DNA from: an alpha proteobacterium U9-1i
GTDB lineage: Bacteria; Pseudomonadota; Alphaproteobacteria; Caulobacterales; Aquidulcibacteraceae
Direction of reading: 5' to 3'
DNA length: 64,000 bases
Assembly (NCBI GenBank): GCA_000974665.1
Contig: BBSY01000001.1
Location: 124,001-188,000 of the forward strand
In this document: positions 9,686 through 16,343 of the stretch, one piece after another
Position numbering within the stretch: the stretch's first letter is position 1
Layout: every line of letters starts with the position of its first letter
The notes under the pieces: model-generated
Told to the model about the DNA's origin: nothing
The model's database searches: none
What the model saw: the letters and a program-made list of their open reading frames with translations, nothing else
Position numbers and translations under genes: made by a program

Positions 9686-10285
9686 ATGAAAAAACTTCTA
9701 GCCATGGCGGTTGCAGCGAGCGCGCTCGCTTTTGCGGCCCCAGCCACTGCCCAGGGCTGGCAGTCGATCAACCAACGCCAAGCTCAGCTTGATCAGCGAA
9801 TCGACGTCGGCGTTCGCAACGGCTCATTGACGCGGAACGAAGCCGTGCGCCTGCGCTCGGAATTTGGCGACCTCGCGCGGCTTGAAGCCCGCTATCGCGC
9901 CGGCGACGGTTTGTCCTATGGCGAACGCCAAGATCTGGACCGTCGTTTCGACGCCCTGAGCCAACGCATTCGCTACGAGCGGAATGATCGTGATGATCGC
10001 GGCGATTGGCGCAATGATCGCGACGGTCGCGGTTGGATTTCGATCAATGATCGACAGCGCCGCCTTGATGCGCGGATAGACGCTGGCATACGCGACGGCA
10101 GCCTCTCGCGCCGCGAAGCCGTTCGTTTGCGCGGTGAATTCCGCACCATCGCCGCGATCGAGCAAGATTACCGCCGCAACGGCCTGTCGTACCGCGAACG
10201 TCAAGACCTTGACCGTCGCTTCGACCGCTTGAGCGCCCAGATCGAGGCCCAACGCAACGACTACAACAACCGCCGTCGCGGTTAA
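9686..10285 (+). CDS. Secreted protein with two copies of a charged helical repeat
   Basis: The function of this 199-residue exported protein is unknown. A signal peptide covers residues 1-22 with an APATAQG cleavage region. Two copies of a roughly 75-residue module follow. The first starts WQSINQRQAQLDQRIDVG and the second WISINDRQRRLDARIDAG; both continue with an EAVRLR segment and end GERQDLDRRFDAL or RERQDLDRRFDRL. A short Asp/Arg-rich linker (NDRDDRGDWRNDRDGRG) joins them. The modules look like helical hairpins with heptad-like charge. GGAAGG precedes the ATG. The gene stands alone, with an inverted-repeat hairpin just after it at 10311-10341. Confidence 0.88.
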   Translation: MKKLLAMAVAASALAFAAPATAQGWQSINQRQAQLDQRIDVGVRNGSLTRNEAVRLRSEFGDLARLEARYRAGDGLSYGERQDLDRRFDALSQRIRYERNDRDDRGDWRNDRDGRGWISINDRQRRLDARIDAGIRDGSLSRREAVRLRGEFRTIAAIEQDYRRNGLSYRERQDLDRRFDRLSAQIEAQRNDYNNRRRG

Positions 10286-10310
10286 ACGTCAGCCACAAAT
10301 CGTGGACAAC

Positions 10311-10341
10311 GGCGCCGCCGACGCGACAGCTCGGCGGCGCC
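10311..10341. other. Perfect 11-bp stem hairpin after the repeat-protein gene
   Basis: GGCGCCGCCGA and its exact complement TCGGCGGCGCC are separated by nine bases. The hairpin lies 26 bases after the stop of the secreted repeat protein. No T-run follows on the plus strand, so it is not a classic intrinsic terminator; it may stabilise the 3' end of the transcript. Confidence 0.5.
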
Positions 10342-10375
10342 GCCTTATGCTGGCCGCGTTTTGGCGCAACGCACG

Positions 10376-10603
10376 ATGTCCATGTCCGATCCGCACCCGA
10401 TCCGATTGCGCGAAAGCACCGAACCGCTCGCCGATGGCGCGCGCGTGATCGACGCGGATTTCAAAATCGTCGGCCGCCGCCGCCAAGTCATGCGCCGCGT
10501 CATGTTCTGGCTCGGCGCCTTTGCGCTCGCGGCGATCGTCGGCTTTCTGATCCCGCCCGTTTGGGTCGCCGTCGAAAGCGTGACCGCAGCCCTGGCGGGC
10601 TAG
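10376..10603 (+). CDS. Small single-helix membrane protein, hypothetical
   Basis: This 75-residue protein is not recognised. A polar N-terminus of about 35 residues (IRLRESTEPLADGARVID) is followed by a basic patch, RRRQVMRRVM, and one membrane helix, FWLGAFALAAIVGFLIPPVW. The basic patch before the helix suggests an inner-membrane protein with its N-terminus in the cytoplasm. The ATG at 10376 was chosen over a TTG at 10361; a second ATG at 10382 is possible. It converges on yebC with one base between the stops. Codon use fits a real gene, but the assignment rests on that and on the helix only. Confidence 0.6.
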   Translation: MSMSDPHPIRLRESTEPLADGARVIDADFKIVGRRRQVMRRVMFWLGAFALAAIVGFLIPPVWVAVESVTAALAG

Positions 10604-10604
10604 C

Positions 10605-11351
10605 CTACGCGCTCAGCCGCGCCATTTCCTCGTCGCTAATGTCTTCGTTCGAATAGACATCTTGCACGTCGTCGAGATCGTCGAGCTGATCGATGAGCTT
10701 CAGCAACGTCTCGGCGTTGTCGCCCTCAATCGGAATGGCAATATCTGTGCGCCACACGAACTTCGCCGAAGCTGCATCCCCAAACTGTCGCGCCAACGAT
10801 TGGCTCGCAGCCGCGAGCGCATTCATCTCGCACGTCAGAACGTGTTGCTCGCCTTCCAGCACGCAATCATCGCAACCCGCCTCGATGGCTGCCTCCATCA
10901 TCGCATCTTCGCCGGCGGCGGTGAGCGGATAGCGTATCTCGCCCACCTTCCTCCATGCGTTCGACACGGAATTGCTTTCACCGAGATTGCCGCCGTTTTT
11001 CGCGAACGCCGCGCGGACCTCGCCGGCCGTGCGGTTCTTGTTGTCGGTGAGGCACTCAACGATCACGCCAATGCCGCCCGGACCAAAGCCCTCGTAGCGA
11101 ATTTCATCGAGGTTCTCGGCGCCCGCGCCGCCGCCTTTATCGACCGCGCGCTGAATGTTGTCCTTCGGCATATTGACGGCGCGTCCCGCCGCCATCGCCC
11201 GGTAGAGCCGCGGATTGGCGTTCGGGTCGGGCCCGCCAAGCTTCACCGCCGCCTGAATTTCACGCGCGATCTTGGTGAACATCTGCGCGCGCTTCTTATC
11301 CTGCCCGCCCTTGCGGTGCTGGATGTTCGCGTATTTTGAATGGCCTGCCAT
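10605..11351 (-). CDS. yebC: YebC/PmpR family regulatory protein
   Basis: This is a member of the YebC/PmpR/TACO1 family, soluble proteins described as transcriptional regulators and, more recently, as factors that help ribosomes through difficult stretches. It has the expected 248 residues and the family start MAGHSKYANIQHRKGGQDKK, then AREIQAAVKLGG and NMPKDNIQRAVDKG. The acidic middle and C-terminal domains (ECLTDNKNRT, YSNEDISDEE) also fit. In many proteobacteria yebC sits next to ruvC; here it follows directly after an unrelated TIR-like gene, with three bases between that stop and the yebC ATG. The accessory pair upstream may therefore share its transcript. Confidence 0.95.
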   Translation of the reverse strand: MAGHSKYANIQHRKGGQDKKRAQMFTKIAREIQAAVKLGGPDPNANPRLYRAMAAGRAVNMPKDNIQRAVDKGGGAGAENLDEIRYEGFGPGGIGVIVECLTDNKNRTAGEVRAAFAKNGGNLGESNSVSNAWRKVGEIRYPLTAAGEDAMMEAAIEAGCDDCVLEGEQHVLTCEMNALAAASQSLARQFGDAASAKFVWRTDIAIPIEGDNAETLLKLIDQLDDLDDVQDVYSNEDISDEEMARLSA

Positions 11352-11354
11352 GGA

Positions 11355-12005
11355 TTAGTCTGACTTTTTCCTACGTGTACGGTGAGGCGGAGCTTCAAGC
11401 AGCCATGCCGTCACGAGTCGTTCGTAGTCAACGTACGGAATGGAATTTTCTTCAAATCCAAGCTTGGAAGCGACCTTGCGTTTGTGTGCTAGGAAATCGC
11501 CATAGGCGTCTTGCACCAGCCTGGCGCTGGGGAGCGCTCGCCTAGATACGTTTGCCAGCCAGTCTCTGGCACATCCAATCGCGCGATTGGGCTCGCCGCC
11601 GTGCGCGCGTATATCCATGCCAGAAAGGTCGGAAATGAACTTCTGATAGCGGTACCGCTCGACGTCGAGGATCAAACATTTCTTTTGACGCTGAGCCTCA
11701 TCTCCAAATTTTTTCGCTCCAAGGAATATCCCAAGCTCCAGGGGCATATTGAACCGAGGCAGCTGATTGTGGTCGTCGAGTTCCGTCCTTGACAGGTCAT
11801 GAATGCCGTATCGGCACTGCGCGATGATGTCGTGCAGCTTCTCTATCCGTGGCTGACTTCCATCTTCGATCTCAAGAGCGGATCGTGGGCGAAACTCGCA
11901 CGCGAACACCGTGAAGATCAGCGCGTCGAAAATTAGCTTGTAGTCGTCGTCAAAAGGGCAATTGACGAAAACATCGCTAGACGAAGCTTGTGTTTCGTCG
12001 CTCAC
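11355..12005 (-). CDS. TIR/deoxyribosyltransferase-like Rossmannoid protein, candidate effector
   Basis: This 216-residue protein looks like a compact Rossmann-type domain related to TIR or nucleoside 2-deoxyribosyltransferase folds. A first strand, DVFVNCPFDDDY, is followed by a helix, then ALEIEDG, IIAQCRYGIHDLSR, and NMPLELGIFLGAKKFG; the last places a conserved Glu where those enzymes carry the catalytic Glu. A second half from about residue 120 has no recognisable motif. Many such proteins cleave NAD or nucleotides in immunity, but that is inference here. The GTG start overlaps the stop of a 53-aa ORF by four bases. The DNA is visibly less GC-rich than its surroundings, which suggests acquisition by transfer. 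Confidence 0.72.
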   Translation of the reverse strand: MSDETQASSSDVFVNCPFDDDYKLIFDALIFTVFACEFRPRSALEIEDGSQPRIEKLHDIIAQCRYGIHDLSRTELDDHNQLPRFNMPLELGIFLGAKKFGDEAQRQKKCLILDVERYRYQKFISDLSGMDIRAHGGEPNRAIGCARDWLANVSRRALPSARLVQDAYGDFLAHKRKVASKLGFEENSIPYVDYERLVTAWLLEAPPHRTRRKKSD

Positions 12006-12163
12006 GCCTTCTTCTGAGAAAGCACCGAGCGCGTGACCTCACGCATCTTTTGTGTGCTCACGCTCCCCACCCCCTTGGCGGCTGGCTTCAACACATACTT
12101 TCCCGTCACAGCGCTTCTGCCGAGCTTTACAACGGTGTTGGCCGGTTTTTGGTGCTTCGCCAT
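12002..12163 (-). CDS. 53-aa basic protein coupled to the TIR-like gene
   Basis: This small gene encodes a 53-residue, lysine- and arginine-rich product. It starts at an ATG (12163) as MAKHQKPANTVVKLGRSA, continues with GKYVLKPAAKG, and ends QKMREVTRSVLSQKKA. Its stop TGA is shared with the GTG start of the next gene (GTGA overlap). The Gly-Arg-Ser-Ala...Gly-Lys-Tyr-Val pattern is like that of small proteins found near toxin-like genes, so an antitoxin or adaptor role is possible. There is no good Shine-Dalgarno site before the ATG. The call rests on the overlap and on the consistent frame, not on a known family. Confidence 0.55.
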   Translation of the reverse strand: MAKHQKPANTVVKLGRSAVTGKYVLKPAAKGVGSVSTQKMREVTRSVLSQKKA

Positions 12164-12223
12164 GGATTTATTGTGCCTAAAGTGGTTGTGATGAGCAATA
12201 GATGTGGTGTCCTGCGCGCCATT

Positions 12224-12820
12224 CTAGCCCCGCCCCTTCAGCCCATCGCGTGCGTGACAACGGATCGCCTCAGTCGGTGTGATCACCCAGTCGAGCGACG
12301 CGTCGTGTCCACCGGTGGGCACACGCTCCATTTCCTGCTCCGCGTACGCCAAACCCACCGCCACCGCGCCGTGGGCGCGATAGAGCGAGATGATGCGGTC
12401 ATAGTGCCCACCGCCCTGACCCAAGCGACGCCCCGCGCGATCAAACGCCAAGAGCGGCACGAAGATCAGCATCGGTGAAAGCTCGCGGCCATTCTTCGGC
12501 GGCGCCGGCACGCCAAACGCATCCGGCCGCAGCGCTTCGCCGCCGCGCCACGCGAGAAATTTCGCCGGCCCCTCGCGCGCCAGCATGCGCGGCAGTGCAA
12601 TCTCGCGTCCCGCTTTGGCCAACGCCGCCAACAGCGGCCGCGGATCGATCTCCCCGCCGACCGGCCAATAGCCGGCGACTGGGTTCAGCCGCGCTAGCTC
12701 CATCGGAAACATCTCGCACAGCTTCAGCGCTGCATCCGGCGCCTCCACGCTTTGGCGCACGTCGCGCATGTAAAGCCGCGCTTCGGCTTTCTGCGCTTCG
12801 AGGTTTGGGTCGGAGATCAT
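12224..12820 (-). CDS. 5-formyltetrahydrofolate cyclo-ligase
   Basis: The enzyme uses ATP to convert 5-formyltetrahydrofolate to 5,10-methenyltetrahydrofolate, recovering a stored folate form. The 198-residue product has the family's central GYWPVGGEIDPRPL substrate and nucleotide segment, IALPRM, and the C-terminal GRRLGQGGGHYDR motif. The ATG at 12820 is preferred; a GTG at 12832 is in frame but begins inside the repeat hairpin. Gene order is informative: in many proteobacteria 5-FCL follows the 6S RNA gene and zapA, and the same zapA-6S-5FCL order occurs here. A palindromic repeat sits between the 6S RNA and this gene. Confidence 0.93.
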   Translation of the reverse strand: MISDPNLEAQKAEARLYMRDVRQSVEAPDAALKLCEMFPMELARLNPVAGYWPVGGEIDPRPLLAALAKAGREIALPRMLAREGPAKFLAWRGGEALRPDAFGVPAPPKNGRELSPMLIFVPLLAFDRAGRRLGQGGGHYDRIISLYRAHGAVAVGLAYAEQEMERVPTGGHDASLDWVITPTEAIRCHARDGLKGRG

Positions 12821-12836
12821 CGCGCCGCACACTTTG

Positions 12837-12948
12837 CTCCCCCGCGCGCGGGGGAGCTGTCAGCGAAGCTGACTGAGGGGGCAAATTCGCACATCGCCCC
12901 CTTCGTCTCGCGCTTCGCGCGATCCACTTCCCCCGCAAGCGGGGGAAG
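12837..12948. repeat. Palindromic repeat element upstream of the 5-FCL gene
   Basis: Two GC-rich hairpins face each other: CTCCCCCGCGCGCGGGGGAG at 12837-12856 and CTTCCCCCGC-AAGCGGGGGAAG at 12927-12948. Between them are AGCTGTCAGCGAAGCTGACTG, itself palindromic, and GCGCTTCGCGCG. The composition and layout are those of an extragenic palindrome unit of the REP/BIME kind, a second family beside the one at 4748 and 15107. Confidence 0.75.
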
Positions 12949-12960
12949 AAAACAAAAAGG

Positions 12961-13127
12961 TTGGGCGGCCCCACATGCGCCGTGAGGAATGCTCATCCCC
13001 TCGAACCCTAGCGTACTAGGTGGGCGCCAGGTGCTCCAGACCAGGGTCCGGAGCAGAGCCAGCTCCCGAGAGAGATGATACGGTCCCTGGGATGAAAGCG
13101 CCTCTCGCACGCCGCAGAAACCGCCCG
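12961..13127 (-). ncRNA. ssrS: 6S RNA
   Basis: 6S RNA binds the housekeeping RNA polymerase holoenzyme by mimicking an open promoter. No ORF explains this stretch, and it lies between zapA and the 5-FCL gene, the usual location of ssrS. On the minus strand it folds into the expected rod. GGGCGG near the 5' end pairs with CCGCCC near the 3' end. GUGCG and GAGG pair with CGCAU and CCUC, and UCAUCCC pairs with GGGAUGA. After a single-stranded bubble, CCAGGG pairs with CCCUGG around an apical GGAGC/GCUCC stem. A T-rich tail (CCTTTTTGTTTTC) follows. The ends are approximate. Confidence 0.8.
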
Positions 13128-13157
13128 CGTTGAAGGTAGGCGCTTCGGCGCTTCGTC

Positions 13158-13493
13158 TCAAGCGGCGCCCACCGCGCGCGACAGCGCCGTCAGCCGCCCA
13201 TCGGGCGGCACGCGGATGCGCTCAGGCTGGGGGTCTGGCTGCGTCTCCACGATCATGTCGGTGAGACGCTCGATCTCCTCGTGCGCGAGCGCCAGCGAGG
13301 CGCGCGCGACCTGGGTCTCGTCCATCAGCGCCAAAGCCGTCAGGATCAGCCGCCGCAGGCCTTCGGGATCGCCGCTGAACGCCGGCAAGCGCGCTTCCAG
13401 GTTGCGCGCCAGATCGGCTAGGCGCTGCGCCTGTTCCGGCGTGCCGGCGATCCGGATCGGCTGTCCCAAAATGGTGAGCGTCGTTTCCGCCAT
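13158..13493 (-). CDS. zapA: Cell division protein ZapA
   Basis: ZapA binds FtsZ and cross-links its filaments at the division site. The 111-residue protein starts MAETTLTILGQPIRIAGTPE, which matches the ZapA N-terminal globular part that resembles 'VNILGRPY', and continues into a long helix (LADLARNLEARL, EGLRRLILTALALMDE) that would form the coiled-coil tetramer. The tail, PDPQPERIRVPPDGR, is polar and probably flexible. Its start shares one base with the stop of the 63-aa gene upstream, so the two are made together. 6S RNA lies just downstream on the same strand. Confidence 0.9.
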   Translation of the reverse strand: MAETTLTILGQPIRIAGTPEQAQRLADLARNLEARLPAFSGDPEGLRRLILTALALMDETQVARASLALAHEEIERLTDMIVETQPDPQPERIRVPPDGRLTALSRAVGAA

Positions 13494-13684
13494 CAGGCCC
13501 CCTTCGCCGCCGTATCGAAAGCGGACACTGGCCCCGTCAACGCGGCGACAACCGCGCTTGGTTCCGCGCCCGGCCCGATCTTCTCCAGTGCCGACTCGAT
13601 CGCATCCAAGGCCAGCGCCAAACGCCGCGCCTGCTCCTCGACATTCGCGCTCAATTTCGCGCCAGAGGGTGTCTCGATCACCAT
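13493..13684 (-). CDS. Small helical protein co-translated with ZapA
   Basis: This 63-residue protein has one predicted long helix, EEQARRLALALDAIESALEKI, and a Gly/Pro/Ala-rich end. No domain can be named. In Caulobacter a small coiled-coil protein, ZauP, is encoded with ZapA and acts with it on FtsZ; the position here is the same, but the sequence is short and I cannot confirm homology. Its TGA overlaps the zapA ATG by one base, giving tight coupling. It is divergent from gap, with 127 bases between the two starts. Confidence 0.7.
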   Translation of the reverse strand: MVIETPSGAKLSANVEEQARRLALALDAIESALEKIGPGAEPSAVVAALTGPVSAFDTAAKGA

Positions 13685-13811
13685 TGCGACGAATTGTTAC
13701 GCCGAGCTCTGATTCGTTGAAACACAGCTTTACCGATCTGCGCCTAGCGCGGCCGGCCCCAAGGCGCTACGAGAGCGCCAAATTCGGCGTTTTCCCAACA
13801 GGAGCAAGTGC

Positions 13812-14819
13812 ATGAGCGTGAAGGTCGCGATCAACGGGTTCGGACGGATCGGGCGCAACGTGTTGCGCGCCATCCACGAAGCTGGCCGCACCGACATCGA
13901 AGTGGTCGCGATCAACGATCTCGGCCCCGTCGAGACCAACGCCCACCTGCTCCGCTTCGACAGCGTCCATGGCCGTTTCCCGGGCGAAGTGAAATCCGGC
14001 GAGGATTGGATCGACATCGGCCGCGGCAAGATCAAGGTCACCGCCGTCAAGAACCCGGCCGAACTGCCGCACAAGGCCCTGGGCGTCGACATCGCGCTCG
14101 AGTGCACCGGCATCTTCACCGCCCGCGATAAGGCCGCACTCCACCTCGAAGGCGGCGCCAGGCGCGTGATCGTCTCGGCCCCGGCGGACGGCGCTGACTA
14201 CACCGTCGTCTATGGCGTGAACCACCAGGGTCTGACCAAGGATCACGTCGTCATCTCGAACGCGAGTTGCACCACGAACTGTCTCGCGCCAGTGGTGAGC
14301 GTGCTGCACAACGCGATCGGCATCGATCACGGCATGATGACGACAATTCACTCCTACACCGGCGACCAGCCGACGCTCGACACGTTGCACAAGGATCTCT
14401 ATCGCGGCCGCGCTGCGGCGCTGAATATGATCCCCACCAGCACCGGCGCCGCCAAGGCGATCGGGCTGGTGATCCCGGACCTGAAGGGCAAGCTTGACGG
14501 CATCTCGATCCGCGTGCCGACGCCGAACGTGTCGGTCGTGGATTTCAAGTTCGTCGCCAAGCGCGCGACCTCGAAGGACGAGATCAACGCCGCTATCAAA
14601 GCCGCCGCCGATGGCCCGCTCAAAGGCGTGCTCGGCTACACCAACGCGCCGAACGTCTCGATGGACTTCAACCACGATCCGCACTCGTCGATCTTCCACA
14701 ACGATCAGACCAAGGTCATGGAAGGCAAGTTCGCCTCGATCCTCTCCTGGTACGACAACGAATGGGGCTTCTCCAACCGCATGGCGGACACGGCGGTTGC
14801 GATGGGGAAGTTGATTTAG
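13812..14819 (+). CDS. gap: Glyceraldehyde-3-phosphate dehydrogenase, type I
   Basis: The enzyme oxidises glyceraldehyde 3-phosphate to 1,3-bisphosphoglycerate using NAD(P)+. The 335-residue product has the N-terminal GFGRIGRNVLRAI nucleotide-binding motif, the active-site SNASCTTNC with the catalytic cysteine near residue 154, and the C-terminal SWYDNEWGFSNRM. AGGAG lies nine bases before the ATG. It heads a cluster with pgk and fba, the next steps in glycolysis and gluconeogenesis. Long antisense frames across the gene are codon shadows. Confidence 0.97.
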   Translation: MSVKVAINGFGRIGRNVLRAIHEAGRTDIEVVAINDLGPVETNAHLLRFDSVHGRFPGEVKSGEDWIDIGRGKIKVTAVKNPAELPHKALGVDIALECTGIFTARDKAALHLEGGARRVIVSAPADGADYTVVYGVNHQGLTKDHVVISNASCTTNCLAPVVSVLHNAIGIDHGMMTTIHSYTGDQPTLDTLHKDLYRGRAAALNMIPTSTGAAKAIGLVIPDLKGKLDGISIRVPTPNVSVVDFKFVAKRATSKDEINAAIKAAADGPLKGVLGYTNAPNVSMDFNHDPHSSIFHNDQTKVMEGKFASILSWYDNEWGFSNRMADTAVAMGKLI

Positions 14820-14822
14820 GCG

Positions 14823-15104
14823 GTGAAACTCCCGTCCCTCACCGCCTACGCGAAAGCGCAAGCTTTCGGCATGGCGGTGAGCTTCGCGATTGCGCTGCAT
14901 TACGCCAATCAGATGGGGCTTGGGCTCGCCATCTACGTCATCGGCGCGGCGGCGTGTTGGCTGGCGTTTGAGTTCATCCAAGGCCGGCGCGAACCTTCAC
15001 ATCTCTCAGACGCCAAGACGCTGACGCGCGCGATGGCCATCGGCCTCGCGCTGCCGTGGGGCGGGTTTTTGTTGGCATATCTGTTGAACGCACTACGCCC
15101 GTAA
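14823..15104 (+). CDS. Hypothetical membrane protein after gap
   Basis: This 93-residue protein begins at a GTG three bases after the gap stop. It has about three hydrophobic segments: FGMAVSFAIALHYANQMGLG, IYVIGAAACWLAFEF and MAIGLALPWGGFLLAYLL. A polar loop, QGRREPSHLSDAKTLTR, separates the last two. The family is not recognised. Close spacing to gap suggests cotranscription, but no role in carbon metabolism can be inferred from the sequence. A palindromic repeat follows directly. Confidence 0.7.
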   Translation: MKLPSLTAYAKAQAFGMAVSFAIALHYANQMGLGLAIYVIGAAACWLAFEFIQGRREPSHLSDAKTLTRAMAIGLALPWGGFLLAYLLNALRP

Positions 15105-15106
15105 TT

Positions 15107-15231
15107 CCCCTCCCCTAGAGGGGAGGGGTTAGGGGTGGGGTGAAGCTCGACGGCGGAGTTTTGCACGCGCCTCACGCTGAAAGCGCGGTGCTTCACCCCG
15201 CGCCTGCCCCTCCCCTCAAGGGGAGGGGGTG
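15107..15231. repeat. Second copy of the GGGGTGGGGTGAA palindromic repeat pair
   Basis: The left arm (15107-15146) has a CCCCTCCCCTAGAGGGGAGGGG hairpin and then GGGGTGGGGTGAAGC. The right arm (15190-15231) reads GCTTCACCCCGCGCCTGCC followed by a hairpin with a CTCAAGGGGAG turn. The arms are inverted and 43 bases apart. The arrangement matches 4748-4916, so this is a dispersed family in the genome. It splits the gap-pgk cluster. Confidence 0.8.
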
Positions 15232-15296
15232 AACGCAAACCTTCTCACGGGTTGTGCAATGCTGCACGCGCGCCGCCCACGTGCGTCACTCAATCC

Positions 15297-15557
15297 ATGC
15301 GCCGCCCCGTTCTCCCCGCGCACAACGCCGCCGCCGAGCTGGGCTTTGCCCTTACCGCCTTCGCCTGCGGCCTTTATGACGCCCCGCTCTGGCTCATAGG
15401 GCTGGCGACCTTCGGCATGCTGGCCTATTGGACCTGGAGCCGCCGCGCCGTGCTTGACCGCCTGCGCGGCAGAACTTGGATGGTCCTGTCATTGAACGCC
15501 GCCGCAGTGCTCATTGCGATCATGGCGGGCGCTTATTGGCTGGGCCTCAGCATCTAG
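15297..15557 (+). CDS. Small membrane protein, paralog of 16071-16343
   Basis: The 86-residue product has a basic N-terminus, MRRPVLPAH, and three hydrophobic segments. LGFALTAFACGLYDAPLW, the basic turn WSRRAVLDRLRG, and the C-terminal IMAGAYWLGL line up well with the protein at 16071-16343, including the end motif GAYWxGL. The two genes flank the DUF1993 gene and are probably an old tandem duplication. ATG 15297 is preferred to earlier in-frame codons, which would add a poorly coding stretch. No function is known. Confidence 0.75.
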   Translation: MRRPVLPAHNAAAELGFALTAFACGLYDAPLWLIGLATFGMLAYWTWSRRAVLDRLRGRTWMVLSLNAAAVLIAIMAGAYWLGLSI

Positions 15558-15567
15558 GGGTTCCTAC

Positions 15568-16074
15568 TTGAGCAAATTTTCGATGTACGCGGCCGCCGCG
15601 CCGACGTTCACGCGCATGCTGCGCAATCTCGATCAGATTCTGGAAAAAGCCGAAGCGCACGCCAAGGCCAAGAACATCGATCCATCCGTGTTCCTGAACG
15701 CCCGCCTCGCGCCGGACATGCACCCCCTGACGCGCCAAATCCAAATGGCGTGTGACAGCCCCAAAGGCGCGATGGCGCGCCTGGCCGGCAAAACGCCCGA
15801 AGCGCACGCCGACACCGAAACCAGCTTCGCGGAATTGCACGCACGCATCGCCCGCGTGATCGATATTGTGAATTCGTTCCAGCCAGCCGATCTCGACGGC
15901 AGCGAAACCCGCGAGATCACCATCGCCATTCCGAACATGGAACTGAAGTTTACCGGACAGGACTATCTGCTCACGTGGGTGTTCCCGAACTTCTACTTCC
16001 ACGTCACCACCGCTTACGCGATCCTGCGCCACAACGGCGTTGAGCTCGGCAAGCGCGACTTCCTGATGGGATGA
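15568..16074 (+). CDS. DUF1993 family protein
   Basis: This 168-residue protein belongs to DUF1993, a DinB-like four-helix family with unknown activity. It carries the expected [30 protein letters not shown] and [20 protein letters not shown] segments, the last with the conserved phenylalanines and histidine. The TTG at 15568 is preferred because AGGGG sits seven bases upstream; the next ATG (15583) is 22 bases from that site. Its stop overlaps the following ATG in an ATGA quartet. The gene lies inside the gap-pgk cluster between two paralogous small membrane proteins. Confidence 0.85.
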   Translation: MSKFSMYAAAAPTFTRMLRNLDQILEKAEAHAKAKNIDPSVFLNARLAPDMHPLTRQIQMACDSPKGAMARLAGKTPEAHADTETSFAELHARIARVIDIVNSFQPADLDGSETREITIAIPNMELKFTGQDYLLTWVFPNFYFHVTTAYAILRHNGVELGKRDFLMG

Positions 16075-16343
16075 GCGCGCGGCGGCCAAACCTGGGCGCG
16101 GCGGGCGCCGATCTTGCGTTCGCCGCGATCTCCTTCGCGGCAGGGCTCGCGGGCGCGGCGCTGTGGACGGCCGCGCTCGTCGCGATTGCGGCGGCAGCCG
16201 TTTGGTATTGGCTGCGCCGAGATGCGCTCGCGCGCATGGACAACAGCACGCGCGCGACATCAACCGCCGTCGCGCTGGCGGTACTTTTCATCGTATTAGG
16301 CGGCGCCTATTGGGTTGGCCTCGCATTAAGAGGAAACGGATGA
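16071..16343 (+). CDS. Small membrane protein, paralog of 15297-15557
   Basis: The 90-residue product has three hydrophobic segments and a basic loop ([13 protein letters not shown]), and ends [11 protein letters not shown]. It aligns with the protein at 15297-15557 over most of its length. Its start overlaps DUF1993 by four bases and its stop overlaps pgk by four bases, so DUF1993, this gene and pgk form a coupled block. The function is unknown; the tight coupling to phosphoglycerate kinase is notable but may only reflect operon packing. Confidence 0.75.
   Translation: MSARRPNLGAAGADLAFAAISFAAGLAGAALWTAALVAIAAAAVWYWLRRDALARMDNSTRATSTAVALAVLFIVLGGAYWVGLALRGNG

Noticed and set aside
13767-14981. 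404-codon minus-strand frame opposite gap
   Set aside because: It is a codon shadow of the gap sequence and its N-terminus overlaps a second gene.
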